DNA of 64,000 nt from Okapia johnstoni. Its lineage: Eukaryota > Chordata > Mammalia > Artiodactyla > Giraffidae. Positions 17,001 to 28,199 of this stretch are shown in pieces. The DNA is taken from NCBI GenBank assembly GCA_024291935.2, contig CM044316.1:8548501-8612500 (forward strand). The letters are read 5' to 3'. The notes beneath the pieces were generated by a model that did not search any database, had not been told where the DNA came from, and was given only the letters and a program-made list of their open reading frames with translations. Every line of letters starts with the position of its first letter. The first letter of the stretch is position 1. A program made the position numbers and the translations under genes.

Positions 17001-20000
17001 GAACTCACAACAGTGGGTGGGCGGCACACTCAATCCAGGCATACTGAGTGGCATCCATGACCACCATGTACTGCTGTGCAGGTTGATCACTGCACAAGAG
17101 TATCCAGCCAAGGAGGCAAGTGAAAACCAGCTCACACTCCATTCCCCAAACACACAGTTCAGTGAGATAACAGGGAACTTTTCCCTATTCCACGTGAAAG
17201 CTCTGGCCAGGCCACATGTTTCAAGCACAACATCCACCCACAGAGGACCCTGTGGACCAGCAGAGACCCCACAGATGCAGGTCCCCTCTTCCCTCCCACT
17301 AGGGAGGCTCTGCCGCCCTCTATCTGCAGGGCAGGAGGGGAGGGGCTGGGACCAAGGTTGCAGGCTCTTCTCTGTGCAGCAGTGTAGGTCAAAGGACCCC
17401 CCTCAGAGTCCTCTGGATCCTGGACTTAGCCCCCTTCTCACATCCCACCTTCCCTCTCCTCCCCTCCCCATCCTCTGTATTCAGGTCTAACCATCTCCAT
17501 GGAGCCCTCTCTGGAGTCCTGTCTGCCCACTGCTGGTCTCCTCTGCCCCTTCTCCTGCCTATTTTCTCCCACTGGAAAGGGGGCAAAGCCTGGTGATATG
17601 TGGAGGCCAGGCTCCTTCCTGGGTCCCTGGTGAGGGAGTGGACAGGACAGCTGCTCCTGAGCACCCACCCTGGGGCAGAGCCCCCAAGGATGGCCATCCT
17701 GGAGAGGGTGCGTTAAATCATGATGACCATAATTTAAAATGCCAATAGCCATCACTGTTTTGTGCTTTGTTACCTCACATACCTTCCCAGTAATTCTATG
17801 AGGTAAGCACCATTGTCAGCCCCTTTTTACAGATGGGTAAACTGAGGGACAGAGCAGTGAAGTAACTTGTCCACGATCACACAGTTAATAAAAGGCAAAG
17901 CTACTTTTGTTTTTATCTGTAAAAGACACTCTTTTTTGTTTGTCTAACGCATAAACTCACAATTATCACAAATCTCACGTTTTATGATTTCCTTTTTTTT
18001 TTTTGGCTGAGCTGTGCAGCATGTGGGATCTTAGTTCCCTGGCCAAGGATTGAACCCATGTCCCGTGTATTGCAAGGTGGATTCTTAACCACTGGACCAC
18101 CAGGGAAGTCCCAAACAGTGATTTCTGAATCAGTGTCCTGGCTAGTGTCACACACAGAGCTATCAGGTGGCAAAGCCAGGACTCGGATCCCTGGTTCATC
18201 ATGCCACCCTGCCTCTCTATGCAAGTGGCACAGGCCTAGGTACACCTGTCCCAACTCACACCTGGGTGCAACACCTGTAACCAGGATGCTGCAGGAAGGA
18301 CTCAGCATTTGGGTGGCCCCAAACCTTAAGAATAGAGAGGTGGGAGATGCAGGGTTATTCTTACCTTGACATGTGTTCTCACTCTCATTCCTGAACTTTG
18401 TCACTCCCGAAATAGGCTTATATCCTGGGCTGCATGTGCAGTGGTAGCTCCCTTCTGTGTTCTGGCAGTCTGCTGACCTTCCACAGTCCACTAGTGGGGG
18501 TGGTCCACACTCATTGATGTCTGGAACACAACAGGGCAAAGGGTCACCTCCCACAGGCATGAGATCCCCAACCCCTACCTGACTCCCCAGCTTTGGGCCT
18601 GAAGTTTAATCAGTATCTTTTTAGAAAGAATTAGACTCTCAGGCCATACTGCTGAGACTGGGCTGTGGCTGGAGCAAGCCATTCCTGAAGCTTATGCAAT
18701 CAGCTCTGTTCTTCTTGGCCCTCTTGCTGTCACCCCAGATTTAGACACAGTGGGAAGTGCTGAACTGGGGTGTGGGTAGAAGCCCTGTGTCCCCCTCCTA
18801 AGTCCTGAAAGGACAAACTGAGACACAGACTCCAGACTCCTGGAGACGCAGCTGCCCCCTCTCCAGGAAGCCATGTTTATTCATGTCTCATCTCTCCATC
18901 TTCGTATCTTTTCCGTTCTCTTTTTTTCTGTCCTTGATGACGGACCTGAAGACAAAGGCTGAGGCCCCCAACCAACACCCATGTCCCCCAGAAACACTGG
19001 ACTGTACCCCACAATCTCTGCATGTCACACCATCACCCCCAAGCCGCTGTACCGTCACAACTCTCCAAGGGGTCGGTGAAGATCTCCCCAGACAAAGAAG
19101 TGAAGCCTGAAGCGCAGCGGCAGGCGGTGCCATTGACACATGAGGAGTTCGGAGGGCACCACAGAGCACAGGCTGTGGGGATGAAGAACCTTGGTCAGAA
19201 CATGAGGGCTGAGCCAGGGGCTTGGGAGGGGGACAGGATCAAGTCCAGGAGACGGGGTGCTAGGGAGGCGTGACCCTGGCCTTCCCCCTGTAACCGGTTT
19301 GTCTCCTGCTTGGGCTGAGGGGTGTGGGCGGAAGTCCAGGGCCCCTTCCCCAGGCTCCAGCTGTGGACCAAGTTGCTCCCAGCAGACTCACCCTTGCTGT
19401 TCTGGGATCCAACTTCCGACAGAGTCAGCAAGAAGCACAACACTGGAACAGAGAGGGCGGGGCGTCAGAGGGGCCACCGAGCAGGGAAGGGCAGATGCGG
19501 TCCTCAGAGTAATGCAAACGAGGAAGAGGGGGCTCCTGGCCCCTCCCAGGCTTGGGCTCTGCCTCTTTCTGTTGCTCAAGGAGAAAGTGAGTACGTGGCA
19601 TCTGCCTGCAAATGAACACCCACAGCCGGGGGATCTGCCACCTGTCACCTGGAGGTGGGTTTCAGAAACTGAGGGATGGCAGGCTTCCCTGGTGGCTCAG
19701 TGATAAAGAATCCACCTGCCAACGCCAGAGACATGGGTTCAATCCCTGGTCTGGGAAGAACCCATATGCCATGGAGCAACTGAGCCCATGTGCCACAACC
19801 ACAGAAGCCCGAGAACCCTAGGGCCTGTGCTCCGTAACAAGAGAAGCCACTGCAATGAGAACCCCACAAACCACAGCTAGAGAGGAGTTCCCGTGAGCCA
19901 CCACTAGAGAAAGCCTGTGCACAGCAACACAGACTAAGCACAGCCAAAAAGAAAGAAAGAAACTGAGGGACGAGGAAGAGTTCCAATCACCGAGGGGGTC

Positions 20001-23000
20001 CTAGCTCCCATGGACCTGTGTGGGCAGCAGCTCAGTAAACAGACTGGAGCCAGGCGGCCCCAGGTCTAATCCTGGACTGTGGTCAGGCGACCTCATCTCT
20101 CAGAGCCTCAGCTTCCCCTTCTGTGGAGTGGGGATGATGACAGGACCCATTTCCTAGAGTATTGTGAGAATTAAGCCTTCAAATATCGCCTGGGGCATCA
20201 AAGTGTACTGTCATCAACGTTCCTGTTCTTTTTTTTTAAGTTATATTGGAGTATAGTTGATTTATAGTGTTGTGTTAATTTCAGGTGAACAGCAAAGTGA
20301 TTCAGTTATACGTACACATATATTCATTATTTTTCAGATTTTTTTCCCATAGAGGTTATCACAGAATTTTGAGTCGAGTTCCCTGTGTAATGTTTCTTTA
20401 GGTAAGGAGGGGGTTGGATCAGGTAGTTTTCTCAGATTCCACCCCCAACCCTGAATCTAAGGTCCTCCAGCTCCCATACCTTTCCTCAGGGACAAAGGTT
20501 CACGCACCCCACACCCATAACTGTCAGTCCTGACGGCTGTCTTGGGACCCTGTGGTGACATTTCACCTTGGGTTCCCCCTGCCCCCACCCCAGTGCACAG
20601 GAAGATGCTGTGGGTTCACACTGGGGGTGCTGCTGGACGGGGGTCCTCTCTGGCTGTACTTACCACCCAGGGCACCCCACTCTCAGGGCCTCTTCAAGTC
20701 ATCAGGGCCTTTAGAGATGGGGATCTCCTTACGATTCACCAAAGAGCGACAGACAAGACGACAGAGATGGAGAGAAAATAGAGATAAGAGAAAGGGAGAA
20801 AGAGAGAGATGGAGATAGAGATACGAGGAGAGACAGATGGAGAGAAACAGCAAGGCAGAAGTTAAGGCAGTGATAGAGAGAGATGGTCAATCCTAAAGGA
20901 AGTCAACCTTGCATACTCATTGGAAGGACTGAAGCAGAAGCTCCAGTACTTTGGCCACTTGAGGGGAAGAGCTGACTCATCGGAAAAGATCCTGATGCTG
21001 GGCAAGACTGAGTGCAGGAGAAGGGGGTGACAGGGGATAAGATGGTTAGATAGCATCACCAACTCAATGAACATAAATTTGAGCAAACTCTGGGAGATTG
21101 TGGAGGACAGAGGAGTCTGGCGTGCTACAGTCCATGGGGTTGCAAAGCACGGGACACAACTTAGTGACTGTGCAAGAGAGAGATGGACAGAGAAATAGGC
21201 AACTCAGCGAGAGAAACAGATGTGGCAGAGATGGGACAAAGAAACACACAGATGTGGAGATTGAAAGGGAGATAGAAAAACAATTAGGAGGCGGGGGATG
21301 GAAACAAAAGGAAAGGGAGGGAAGGAGGAGGACAGTTCAGCCGCAGGGGGAAGCATGGGGAGGGCTTGGGGGAGGCACCCAGTCCCTCCCCGCCTGGGAA
21401 TGCTGTGGAGGCAGCACAGACCACAACAATCCAAGGAGACCCAAAAGGGGGCAGTGGGCGGAGGGATGGGGGCAGGAGGAAGGGCAGGCGTGAGTCACTT
21501 CCTGGGCCAAGGGAAAGGATGACTCATAGCTCGTTGCCCCTGGAGAGAGCTTCCAGGGGAATTCTGGGGTCTGTCATTGTGAGCACGGCTTGAAGGGCTG
21601 TGCGGGATCAGCAGACAGGAGGGTCCCCTGGCCAGTCAGTCCCTAGGTCCAAACTCGATACCCCTCAGGTTGGCAGTGGGCATAGAGTCCCTCCCAGAAG
21701 CCCTCTAAGCGAGGGTAACCTGAGGTTGGAATGCCCTTCCCCTTTCTCGTTTGAGGATTTCTCTCGTCCTCTGTGGTCACAGGGCTTGGCTAGCTCTCCG
21801 CTCGGCTGGGACTCAGTTCCTCTTTGCAGGACAGACCCAAAATTACTGCCGCACCCCCACACCCCACCGCAGCAGGATGCAGCCTGGGCTGATTTGTCCC
21901 CATTTCCCAGCGTCCCCCAATAGCAGCTTCCTGCTCACAACTGCCCTGTTTGTGTCCATTCTGCAGATGGACAGATTGAGGCCTGGAGCCCAGAAAAGGC
22001 TCAGGAAGAATCTGGTGAACAGAGGAGCTTGGGAAAGGTGGAATTGGGGCTTCCCTGGTGGTTCAGTGATAAAGAATACACCTGCCAGTGCAGGAGACAT
22101 GGTTTTGATCCCCGATCTGGGAAGATCCGACATGACGAGGAGCAACTAAGTGCGCCACAACTACTGAGCTTGTGCTCTAGAGCCTGGGAGGTACAATTAC
22201 TGAGCCCGCGTGCCTCTAAGAGCAGCCACTGCAATGAGAAGCCCGTGCACCGCAACGAGTGACTAGCCCCGGCTGATAGCAACTAGAGAAAAGTCCTCGC
22301 AGCAATGAGGACCCAGCAGAGCCAAAAATAAATAAAAAACAAAAAGTGACAACTCTTAAAAAAAAAGAAAAGGTGGAATGGGGTCAAGTTTCCCAGACCC
22401 TGTGGGGGTTGGGACGGCTCTTCGGAGCCCCATGCCGTCCGCCTGGGTGGGGTTGGGCTCTGCTCCCCCACCACAGAGGCTCCCAGGCCAGGATTTCTCC
22501 ATCTGGGTCCTTGGAAGTCGCCCAAACAGGAGCTGGGAGAGGAGCTGCTGGTCGTCTGCGCCCCGTCCCATCTGGTTTGCGGTCCCCGTGCCGAGCCCGG
22601 AGCGGTTAGATTCCTGGGGTGGGGGCAGGGCAGGCATCCTCTCTTTGCTCCTCCTCCTCAGACCCTCCAGTCTCCCCCCAGACCCGTCAGTGAAATAATA
22701 ATAACGTGCGTGTGCTCAATCGCTTCAGTTTTGTCTGACTCTTTTCGACCCCATGGACTGTAGCCCACCGGGCTCCTCTGTCCATGGGATTCTCCAGGCA
22801 CGAGTACTGGAGTGGGTTGCCATGCCCTCCTGCAGGGAATCTTCCCGACCCAGGGATGCAACCCACGTCTCCTCATCACAGGTGAATTCTTTACCGCTGA
22901 GCCAATAAAAGTATTGTTTACTTAATTCTTTCTGTGAACCAGGAATAATTTGCTTTGGAACTCACTTAACACAGCCCAATAAGGTGAAGACCGGTCTTAC

Positions 23001-23957
23001 CCCATTTTACACATGTGCAAAGTGAGGCTCAGAGGCAGTGAGATTCAGCTCCGGAGACACACCGCTCCCCCTCCATCAGGTGTGCCCCACACAGACTCCT
23101 CTTTCTAGCTTCCCCACCAGGGAGCCACTGAGCTCATGCCTGCCAACCTGGGCCAGCACGGGGAATCCCGTCCCAGGGCGACCTGGGAAAGCCCTGGTTG
23201 GTACCCCAAGCGCCATTTCTTCATTCTCTTTGTTGCTTGGTTGCTTAGGCAACCAGCTGCCCAGATAACCGTTAGAAGCCACCCTGGGTGGGGCGGGAAG
23301 GGAGGTCCTGGGGAAGTCACAGCAAAAGTTCAAACCTGCCACCAGCGCCGGTAAAATCTTTTCCACCCACCCGCAGCTGAATCCCAGTTGGGTCCGGGGG
23401 AGCAAGAATGAGGGTCTCTGGGGCTGATTTTGCCACTGAGACAGTGCGGGACATGTTGGGGGTACCCCCACCTGGCAGTGAAGAGGTCCCGCCCCCCCTG
23501 TCCTCCAGCCCCCCAGCATCTCCCTACAACCTGTGTTAAGAGCCGCCACCTGTGTGTGTGTATGAGAGAGAGATAGAGAGGGTCTCAGCACTCCCTTTTT
23601 GCCCCTCCTCCCTCCCAAACCTGTCTCCCACTTTGGGAGCAGTTCAGAGAGCTAAGAGATTTCTCTGGGAGACGGGGGACAGGCTCTAGAAAATGCCGGG
23701 GGATCCTGCCACGGCGTGGGGGGGGGGGAGCGCCTGGCCCCAGGCCCCCTGCACCCCCCCCCACGCCTGGGCATGTGGCTCCCTTCAAGGCTGGCCCCAG
23801 AGCTGCCAGCTGCACCTCGCATTTCTCCAGGGAAAAGAGGGCGCCGGAGCACCACATGGTGCTGCCGGGGGCTCCCTGGCTGCTTGCCCCCACCCCTCAG
23901 GGCCCCAGAGTTCTCACCGTGAAGGAGAAGAAAGGGGCCACCGTGGGGGCCTCCCAT
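8009..23957 (-). CDS. ADGRE5: ADGRE5 (CD97), EGF-module adhesion GPCR (complete CDS, 20 exons)
   Basis: Leukocyte adhesion G-protein-coupled receptor; the family binds CD55, integrins, chondroitin sulphate and CD90. Exons, 5' to 3' on the minus strand: 23957-23918, 19442-19392, 19172-19053, 18520-18365, 15116-14985, 14421-14275, 13430-13287, 13198-13155, 13024-12947, 12336-12159, 12071-11964, 11554-11340, 10777-10595, 9594-9403, 9204-8978, 8874-8808, 8671-8580, 8489-8321, 8232-8128 and 8038-8009. The sum is 2478 nt, 825 aa (human about 835, recalled). Domains: signal peptide about 1-26; EGF1 about 31-70; EGF2-5 about 71-263, each opening D-I/V-N/D-E-C (calcium-binding type); GAIN stalk about 265-532, ending in a GPS with CxCSHLSSF and predicted cleavage between Leu519 and Ser520; seven TM helices about 540-780; short tail ending SESGM. 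All EGF exons have the same phase and lengths divisible by three, so skipping EGF3 or EGF4 keeps frame, as in known CD97 isoforms. All splice sites are GT-AG. Confidence 0.96.
9595..10127. other. ADGRE5 intron 13 (between GPS and TM1 exons), proximal part
   Basis: C-rich intronic sequence with no recognised repeat or exon. Confidence 0.4.
10128..10350 (+). mobile_element. Bov-tA SINE in ADGRE5 intron
   Basis: Complete head and body (CCGGTGGCTCAGTGGTAAAG... to ...GACTAAACAACA), inserted opposite to ADGRE5 transcription. Confidence 0.92.
10862..11255 (-). repeat. L2 LINE 3' end in ADGRE5 intron
   Basis: Minus-strand match to the L2 3' region: the GACATTCTAGTGGGGG block, then CAGGCAGAGGGCGCAGTAAG and AAGGCCCTGAGG. 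Ancient, without ORF. Confidence 0.75.
11707..11905 (-). repeat. BovB 3' end fragment in ADGRE5 intron
   Basis: Starts with (GTT)n, then CAGTCCTGTCCGACTCTTTG and the CTCAAACTCACGTCCATTGA block of the BovB 3' terminus. Confidence 0.88.
12620..12828 (+). mobile_element. Bov-tA SINE in ADGRE5 intron
   Basis: Head and complete body with an intact GTCGCAAAGAGTTGGACGTG end. Confidence 0.92.
13668..13847 (+). repeat. BovB 3' end fragment in ADGRE5 intron
   Basis: GAAAAGACCCTGATACTGG... through ...GAGTTTGAGCAAACTCTGGG... to the CAACTGAACAACAG terminus. Confidence 0.88.
14042..14244 (+). mobile_element. Bov-tA SINE with target-site duplication in ADGRE5 intron
   Basis: Duplication CTCCAAGAGTGT at 14030-14041 and 14245-14256. 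Its downstream edge lies only about 20 bp from the splice donor of the EGF4 exon (14274-14273 on the minus strand). Confidence 0.93.
14422..14984. other. ADGRE5 intron between EGF3 and EGF4 exons
   Basis: Non-repetitive intronic sequence; nothing further recognised. Confidence 0.4.
15117..17750. other. ADGRE5 intron between EGF2 and EGF3 exons, unique part
   Basis: About 2.6 kb with no repeat family I recognise. No extra EGF exon is visible: no D-x-N/D-E-C opening behind a usable acceptor. A pyrimidine-rich stretch lies near 17390-17530. Confidence 0.45.
17755..17900 (-). repeat. MIR SINE (minus)
   Basis: MIR core on the minus strand: TTTTTACAGATGGGTAAACT, then GAAGTAACTTGTCCACGATC and ACACAG. 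Confidence 0.8.
17988..18112 (-). mobile_element. CHR-type SINE (short form)
   Basis: Poly-T start, GGCTGAGCTGTGCAGCATG, ending CCACTGGACCACCAGGGAAG as read on the plus strand. Confidence 0.88.
18521..19052. other. ADGRE5 intron between EGF1 and EGF2 exons
   Basis: No repeat or exon recognised. Confidence 0.4.
19679..19957 (+). mobile_element. CHR-type SINE (long form) with target-site duplication
   Basis: Long tRNA-derived CHR element with the GAGCAACTGAGCCCATGTGC body and GCACAGCCAAAAAGAAAG tail. Duplication GAAACTGAGGGA is at about 19665-19676 and 19959-19970. Confidence 0.9.
20050..20195 (+). repeat. MIR SINE
   Basis: TCTAATCCTGGACTG...CTCAGAGCCTCAGCTTCCC...GTATTGTGAGAATTAAGC-type MIR text, diverged. 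Confidence 0.65.
20222..20402 (-). repeat. Ruminant L1 3' tail
   Basis: ATTGGAGTATAGTTGATTTA and GTGTTGTGTTAATTTCAGGT, the reverse of the ruminant L1 3' end. Confidence 0.75.
20750..20880. repeat. GA-rich low-complexity tract
   Basis: Irregular purine-rich GAGA/GATA-type sequence directly before a BovB fragment. Confidence 0.7.
20885..21172 (+). repeat. BovB 3' end fragment in ADGRE5 intron 1
   Basis: TACTTTGGCCACTTGAGGGG...GATCCTGATGCTGGGCAAGA...GGACACAACTTAGTGACTG. Confidence 0.88.
21173..22045. other. ADGRE5 intron 1, unassigned sequence
   Basis: The purine-rich beginning to about 21500 continues the GA-type composition. The rest is unique sequence with no exon. The intron runs 19443-23917 and separates the start exon from the rest of the signal peptide. 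Confidence 0.4.
22047..22347 (+). mobile_element. CHR-type SINE (long form) with short duplication
   Basis: Complete long CHR element ending in AAAAATAAATAAAAAAC. AAAGGTGGAAT occurs immediately before it (about 22034) and after its A-rich tail (about 22370). Confidence 0.88.
22707..22903 (-). mobile_element. Bov-tA SINE (minus)
   Basis: Starts with a TGCTCAATCGCTTCAG-type BovA end and finishes with the reverse of the tRNA-derived head (TTCTTTACCGCTGAGCCA). Confidence 0.9.
22904..23917. other. ADGRE5 intron 1, proximal part
   Basis: Unique sequence with a short GT/GA tract near 23548-23580 and a G-run near 23719. No exon is recognised. The final 400 bp are GC-rich and merge with the promoter-proximal region. 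Confidence 0.4.
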
Positions 23958-24200
23958 GGTCCGAGCTGCCGCAGTGGAAGCAGAAGATGGGGAAGGGCTG
24001 CTTCTGTCGCCGAGCTGGGCAGCTGTGCAAGCTTTCCCAAGGCCCGCCTGGCCTTTATGAAGGGGGGCGGGGGGAGCAGCCGCGGGCCCAGGGCCCTCCC
24101 CGGAACTGGCGGGGCAGCTGGAAGCCAACAGGAAAGTGGAGCGAAAACACAGACCCAGGGGCGCCGCACGCGCGCGCGCACACACACCTTAAGGGACAAC
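23958..24200 (-). promoter_or_regulatory. ADGRE5: ADGRE5 promoter and 5' UTR region
   Basis: GC- and CpG-rich sequence directly upstream of the ATG (A at 23957, context GGACCATGG). On the minus strand a TATA-like CATAAA lies at 24059-24054, preceded by a GC box (C-rich run with CCGCC, 24074-24062), which would put a start site near 24025-24030 and a 5' UTR of about 70 nt. An ETS-type GGAA core is at 24131-24134 on the plus strand, in keeping with a leukocyte gene. The start site is inferred from motif spacing only. Confidence 0.6.
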
Positions 24201-24850
24201 CTGCCCTTTGAGTGTCTGCACTCCCTGGCCCCTGTGTAAAACGGCTGGCGGATCCCAGGGGCTGGGGAGGGCGGGGGGGAGGAGTCTTGCCAGGACCTGC
24301 TTGCCTTGTCTGGCCGGAGGCATGTAGGCTGGGGAGGGGCCGCGTTCAGAAATAACTCGGGACTCCCACGTTGCAGGGACCACCCTGTGTTGGCTGCCTT
24401 GTCTTGCTGAATCTCCAACCCCAGTTTCCGCCCTAACAGGACCTTCCTCCTTTGTTTTCCAGATGAGGAAACTGAGGCCCAGAGAGGCCAGAGTCCACAT
24501 GAGAGCTGTTCGTGGGGTGGGGCACAGAGGCCCTTCTTGGGAGCCAGGCTGGCGCCAAGAAAGCGGAACTGCGGGGCCCGCGGCTGTCGAGGTCCGAGGT
24601 CCGGGAGCTGGCCTTTTCTGGGCCAGCATTTCACCCGGTGGGAAACTTGTATTTCAGGGATTCATGGACACTGCGTTAATCAACAGAGAAATCACATCAT
24701 AGGAGAGTTCTTTCCTTTTCTAATTAGTCATGTGACTGACTTGTCTCTGAAACCATCTCATCATTTAAAACAAACAAACAAAAAAACACACTATTATTTG
24801 TAAAGCACTTAATCTAAGCCAGGCCAGATTCACCTAGAGAAAGTGAAAGA
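24201..24850. other. Sequence 5' of ADGRE5
   Basis: GC-rich to about 24620 and AT-rich after. A short MIR piece (GATGAGGAAACTGAGGCCCA, near 24462) is the only recognised repeat. Confidence 0.45.
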
Positions 24851-25033
24851 AAGTGTTAGTCACTCAGTTGTGTAGCTATAGCCCGCCAGGCTTCTCTGTT
24901 CATGGAATTCTCCAGACAAGAATACTGGAGTGTCCATTCCCTTCTTCAGGGGATCTTCCTGACTCAGGGATTGAACCCAGGTCTCCTGAATTGCAGGAAG
25001 ATTCTTTACTGTCTGAGCCATCATGGAAGCCCT
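24851..25033 (-). mobile_element. Bov-tA SINE (minus)
   Basis: Reverse Bov-tA with an internal deletion of the GACTCTTTGCGACCCC block. Confidence 0.88.
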
Positions 25034-25074
25034 CTAGTAGATTCAACTAGAGTTATCTATCTATTTTAATTCAC

Positions 25075-25165
25075 TGACTCCTCAAAATACGTTTGAGGCA
25101 GGTGTTGCTATGATTCCCATTTTGCAGAAGGGGAAAGTTGAGGCACAGCTCACAAGTGGCTAAAA
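25075..25165 (-). repeat. MIR SINE (minus)
   Basis: CCATTTTGCAGAAGGGGAAA...GAGGCACAGCTCACAAGTGG. Confidence 0.65.
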
Positions 25166-26108
25166 GGAGATCCACAGGCAGGCTGCAGGGTCCCCAAGTC
25201 TCTGCAAGGAGCCCAAGGTCCAGCAGAAAGTCTCAGGTGGGTGTCAATGTGTCTTTAACACCCTGGTAGCCCTGAAGTTTTTCCAGCTAGAATCCATAGC
25301 TTTATGTTTCTTGTGTTGTTATGTATTTGTTAAGCTTACAGACTATCTGAGGCAATGAGAAGGGTTTTTCAACTAGGACATCAAAATAAAGATTCTTTTA
25401 AAGGAATAGATTCAAGAATGCAACGGCATAGACAGTTAAGTAAAACATTAAGTACATAATAGTCTAAAAGGGGGGAGGATTGTGGTCATGGAAAAAAAAG
25501 GTCACTCTGGGCCAAAGACAGACAAACATTATCCCAGGGGTGGTGGAGCACCCCCAGTTGTAAAATTAACCCCTTCCTGCCCTTGCTGTCCTTTTGATCT
25601 GGACAGGGCATGGGAAGGGGGCCCCATCAGGGAAACTGGGGCCTCTCTGGGCCTCAGTTTCCTTAGGGGGTGGGGAGTGGGTATGGGAGGAGACTGGGAG
25701 GGGAGGGGGCCAGACCAGGCCCAAAGTGGATTTTTGGCTTTTTTCCCTTGAAACTGGAAACACCAGGGGTGGACATCCTCCCCTCCCCACAGGTTTGACA
25801 GCTGGTGTTTACAAAAGCTGGGGGTGGGTGGGGGTGGGGGTTCCAGCCTAGGGAGCCGCTGCCCGCCCCCACCCCGCCAGGGATGTGTCTTGGGCCCTTG
25901 GAGCAGGTGTAACCAGCTTGGGACTCAATTTTCCTTTCTGGTGAATGGGACTATAATGCCTGTCTACTGGCTTCACAGAGCAGTTTGAGGAAGGAACCAG
26001 TGATATGAGAGAGAAGGCTTGGGAAAGACATGAAGGGGGACATTGCCCTCCCCCACCCCCACCCTGGCTCCTCCCCCACCTCCCCCCTCCATAATCTGGC
26101 ATAATCAG
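25166..26108. other. Intergenic, mostly unassigned sequence
   Basis: 25240-25480 is AT-rich unique sequence. 25480-26100 is G-rich, with G/C runs near 25822-25840 and 26050-26090. No gene or recognised repeat. Confidence 0.4.
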
Positions 26109-26109
26109 C

Positions 26110-26765
26110 AAGTCCTACAGCTCTGCCTTCAGATAGACCCAGAATCTTTCTACTTCTCCTTCTTATTGGACCCCACCCTGGTCCAGCCATGTTATCTCCT
26201 GGGTCTATGTTCCAGCCTCTCCCCCCCCCACCCCCACTCCTTTTTCCTCCAAAAGGCCCAACGGTGCCTGAGTCAGGTCTCATCTCTCCTCTGCTCAAGA
26301 GCACTCCATGGCTCCCACTTCCCTCAGAGTAAAACCATGTGTCCTCTTTCAGCCCATAAGACCCTGCCTGCTCTGCTGGGTCACCTCCCTACCCTCACCT
26401 CCTCCAACTCTCCCACTCTCACTTGGCTACAGTTTTTCTTTTGGAAAACACTGGGAGTGATGTGACCGCAGGGCCTTTGCACAGACTGTTGTCTCTGCCT
26501 GGAGCACTCTTACCCAGAGAACCAGATAATCTCAGCATTCTCTCTGTCTCCTCTCCTTCATTGCCCAAACATTCCCTGACCTAACCTCCACCCAGGCCTC
26601 CATGTCATAAATCTAATTCTCTGGATACTCCCTGCTTTATGAGTCTCTGTCACTGTTCACCATCCCCCCAGGGAACTTAATTTGTTTACTGTCAGCCCTC
26701 CACCCCCACCCCCACTAGGCTGTCAGCCTGGAGGGCAGAGCTTTGGTCCATTTGCCTTTCTGCAG
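26110..26765 (+). repeat. L2 LINE 3' end
   Basis: Long plus-strand L2 relic: CTCATCTCTCCTCTGCTCA, GGGCCTTTGCACAGACTG, CCCAAACATTCCCTGACC and the CTAGGCTGTCAGCCTGGAGG terminus. Confidence 0.75.
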
Positions 26766-26772
26766 AAGCAGA

Positions 26773-26966
26773 GCTTCCCTAGTGGCTCAGGGGTAAAGAA
26801 TCCACCTGCCAATGCAGGAGATGCAGGTTTGATCCCTGGGTGGGGAAGATCCCCTCAAGAAAGAAATGGCAACCCACTCCGATATTCTTGCCTGGGAAAT
26901 CCTATGGATAGAGGAGCCTGGTGGGTTGCAGTCCATGGGGTCGACTTAGCAACTAAAGAAGATACA
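26773..26966 (+). mobile_element. Bov-tA SINE with short duplication
   Basis: AGCAGAGC flanks both ends (about 26767 and 26968). The body lacks most of the final AAAGAGTCGGACACG block. Confidence 0.88.
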
Positions 26967-27343
26967 GAGCAGAGCCTGCACCCAGTAGGGCTCCATAATA
27001 AGTAATCCTACACTCCAATGAAGGAAGCCCCCGGTAGCCTTCCTAATCTGGTCCCTGCTGAGGTGTCACGGTGTTTCTCCCTCACCCTCTGCCCTGAAGT
27101 CCCAGCCCCAATGCCCCTGGACAGTCTCATGACCTCTGGTCCACAACTGTGTGGGGCAAGGAAGGAATATGGGTCCCTGTTGGTCAGATGGAAAATCAGC
27201 ACCTGGAAGGGGGGGTGGTGATTGGGCCACTGGCCTGAGATTCCTCAGCGAGGAAGTAACTGATCCAGGACTAGTCAACCAATCAGAATGATAGCTGTAT
27301 ATATTATATTTTTAGTATTATAGCTGCCATGTAACACGTCATT

Positions 27344-27494
27344 GGGCTTCCCAGGTGGGGCTCAGTGGTAAAGAACTCACCTGCCAATGCAGGAGATGCG
27401 GGTTCTATCTCTGGATCAGGAAGATCTCCTGGAGTTGGAAATGGCAACCTACTCTAGTATTCTTGCCTGGGAAACCCCACAGACAGAGGAGGAA
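27344..27494 (+). mobile_element. Bov-tA SINE, 3'-truncated
   Basis: Head plus the first two thirds of the body, stopping after CCACAGACAGAGG. Confidence 0.87.
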
Positions 27495-27571
27495 AATGAC
27501 ATGCACAGTCACAGGGCACCCCAATCTTCTATCAGAGGTCTGGGGCAAACCCAGTCTCTTCCGCTTTTCGA

Positions 27572-27650
27572 CTGTGTGATCTCAGGCGGGTGATGTGGCC
27601 ATTCTGGGCCTCAGTTTCCCCATCTATGAAATGGTCGGAATCTCGCAGCG
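27572..27650 (+). repeat. MIR SINE
   Basis: TGTGTGATCTCAGGCGGGTG...GGGCCTCAGTTTCCCCATCT. Confidence 0.7.
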
Positions 27651-27705
27651 GGACTGATGGGAATCATAAGGGAGTGAGTGAATTGGAGGGATGCAGCTGA
27701 CAGTA

Positions 27706-27930
27706 GGGTCTTCCCAGGTGGCTCAGTGGTAAAGAACCTGTCTATCAATGCAGGAGATAAGGGTTCCATTCCTGGGCTGGGAAGATCCTCTGGGGGAGGG
27801 TATGGAAACCCACTCCAGTATTCTTGCCCAGAGAATCCCATGGACAAAGGAGCCTGGCCAGCTACAGTCCATGGGGTTGCAAAGAGTCGGACACGACTTA
27901 GTGGCTAAACAGCAGCAGCAGCAGCAGCAG
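27706..27930 (+). mobile_element. Bov-tA SINE with (CAG)n tail
   Basis: Full-length element whose tail has grown to about seven CAG units (27909-27930), a local microsatellite. Confidence 0.9.
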
Positions 27931-28199
27931 CTGAGGTTATACAGTTAGTGAGTACATCAGGGGCTATTAGGATGATTCCCTTCTCTTTGGTACTGTCTGG
28001 GGTGGGGAGGGAGGGGGGACCCCAATATCCTGCCCCCTGGCTTCTGGCGCCACTAGCCCATGCCCAGCCACACTTACAAGCCTGGGCTGAGGCAGGGGGT
28101 CAGATGGGGTCTTTGGGTGGAGAGGGGCATAACAGGAAGCCCCCTGGTAGGGAGACAATGGCAGAGGAAGGGGCGGGCCAGCCCCCACGCAGATGAGCC

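Noticed and set aside
15117..17750. Possible sixth EGF-like exon in the large ADGRE5 intron
   Set aside because: Searched for a D-x-N/D-E-C opening behind an acceptor in the correct phase; none found, and five modules already match the known full-length receptor.
23897..24634. 245-codon open frame on the minus strand over the ADGRE5 start exon
   Set aside because: It runs through the GC-rich promoter and the true start exon in a different context. It has no domain, and length in GC-rich DNA is expected by chance.
27909..27930. (CAG)n tract as a possible coding polyglutamine repeat
   Set aside because: It is the tail of a Bov-tA SINE in intergenic DNA.
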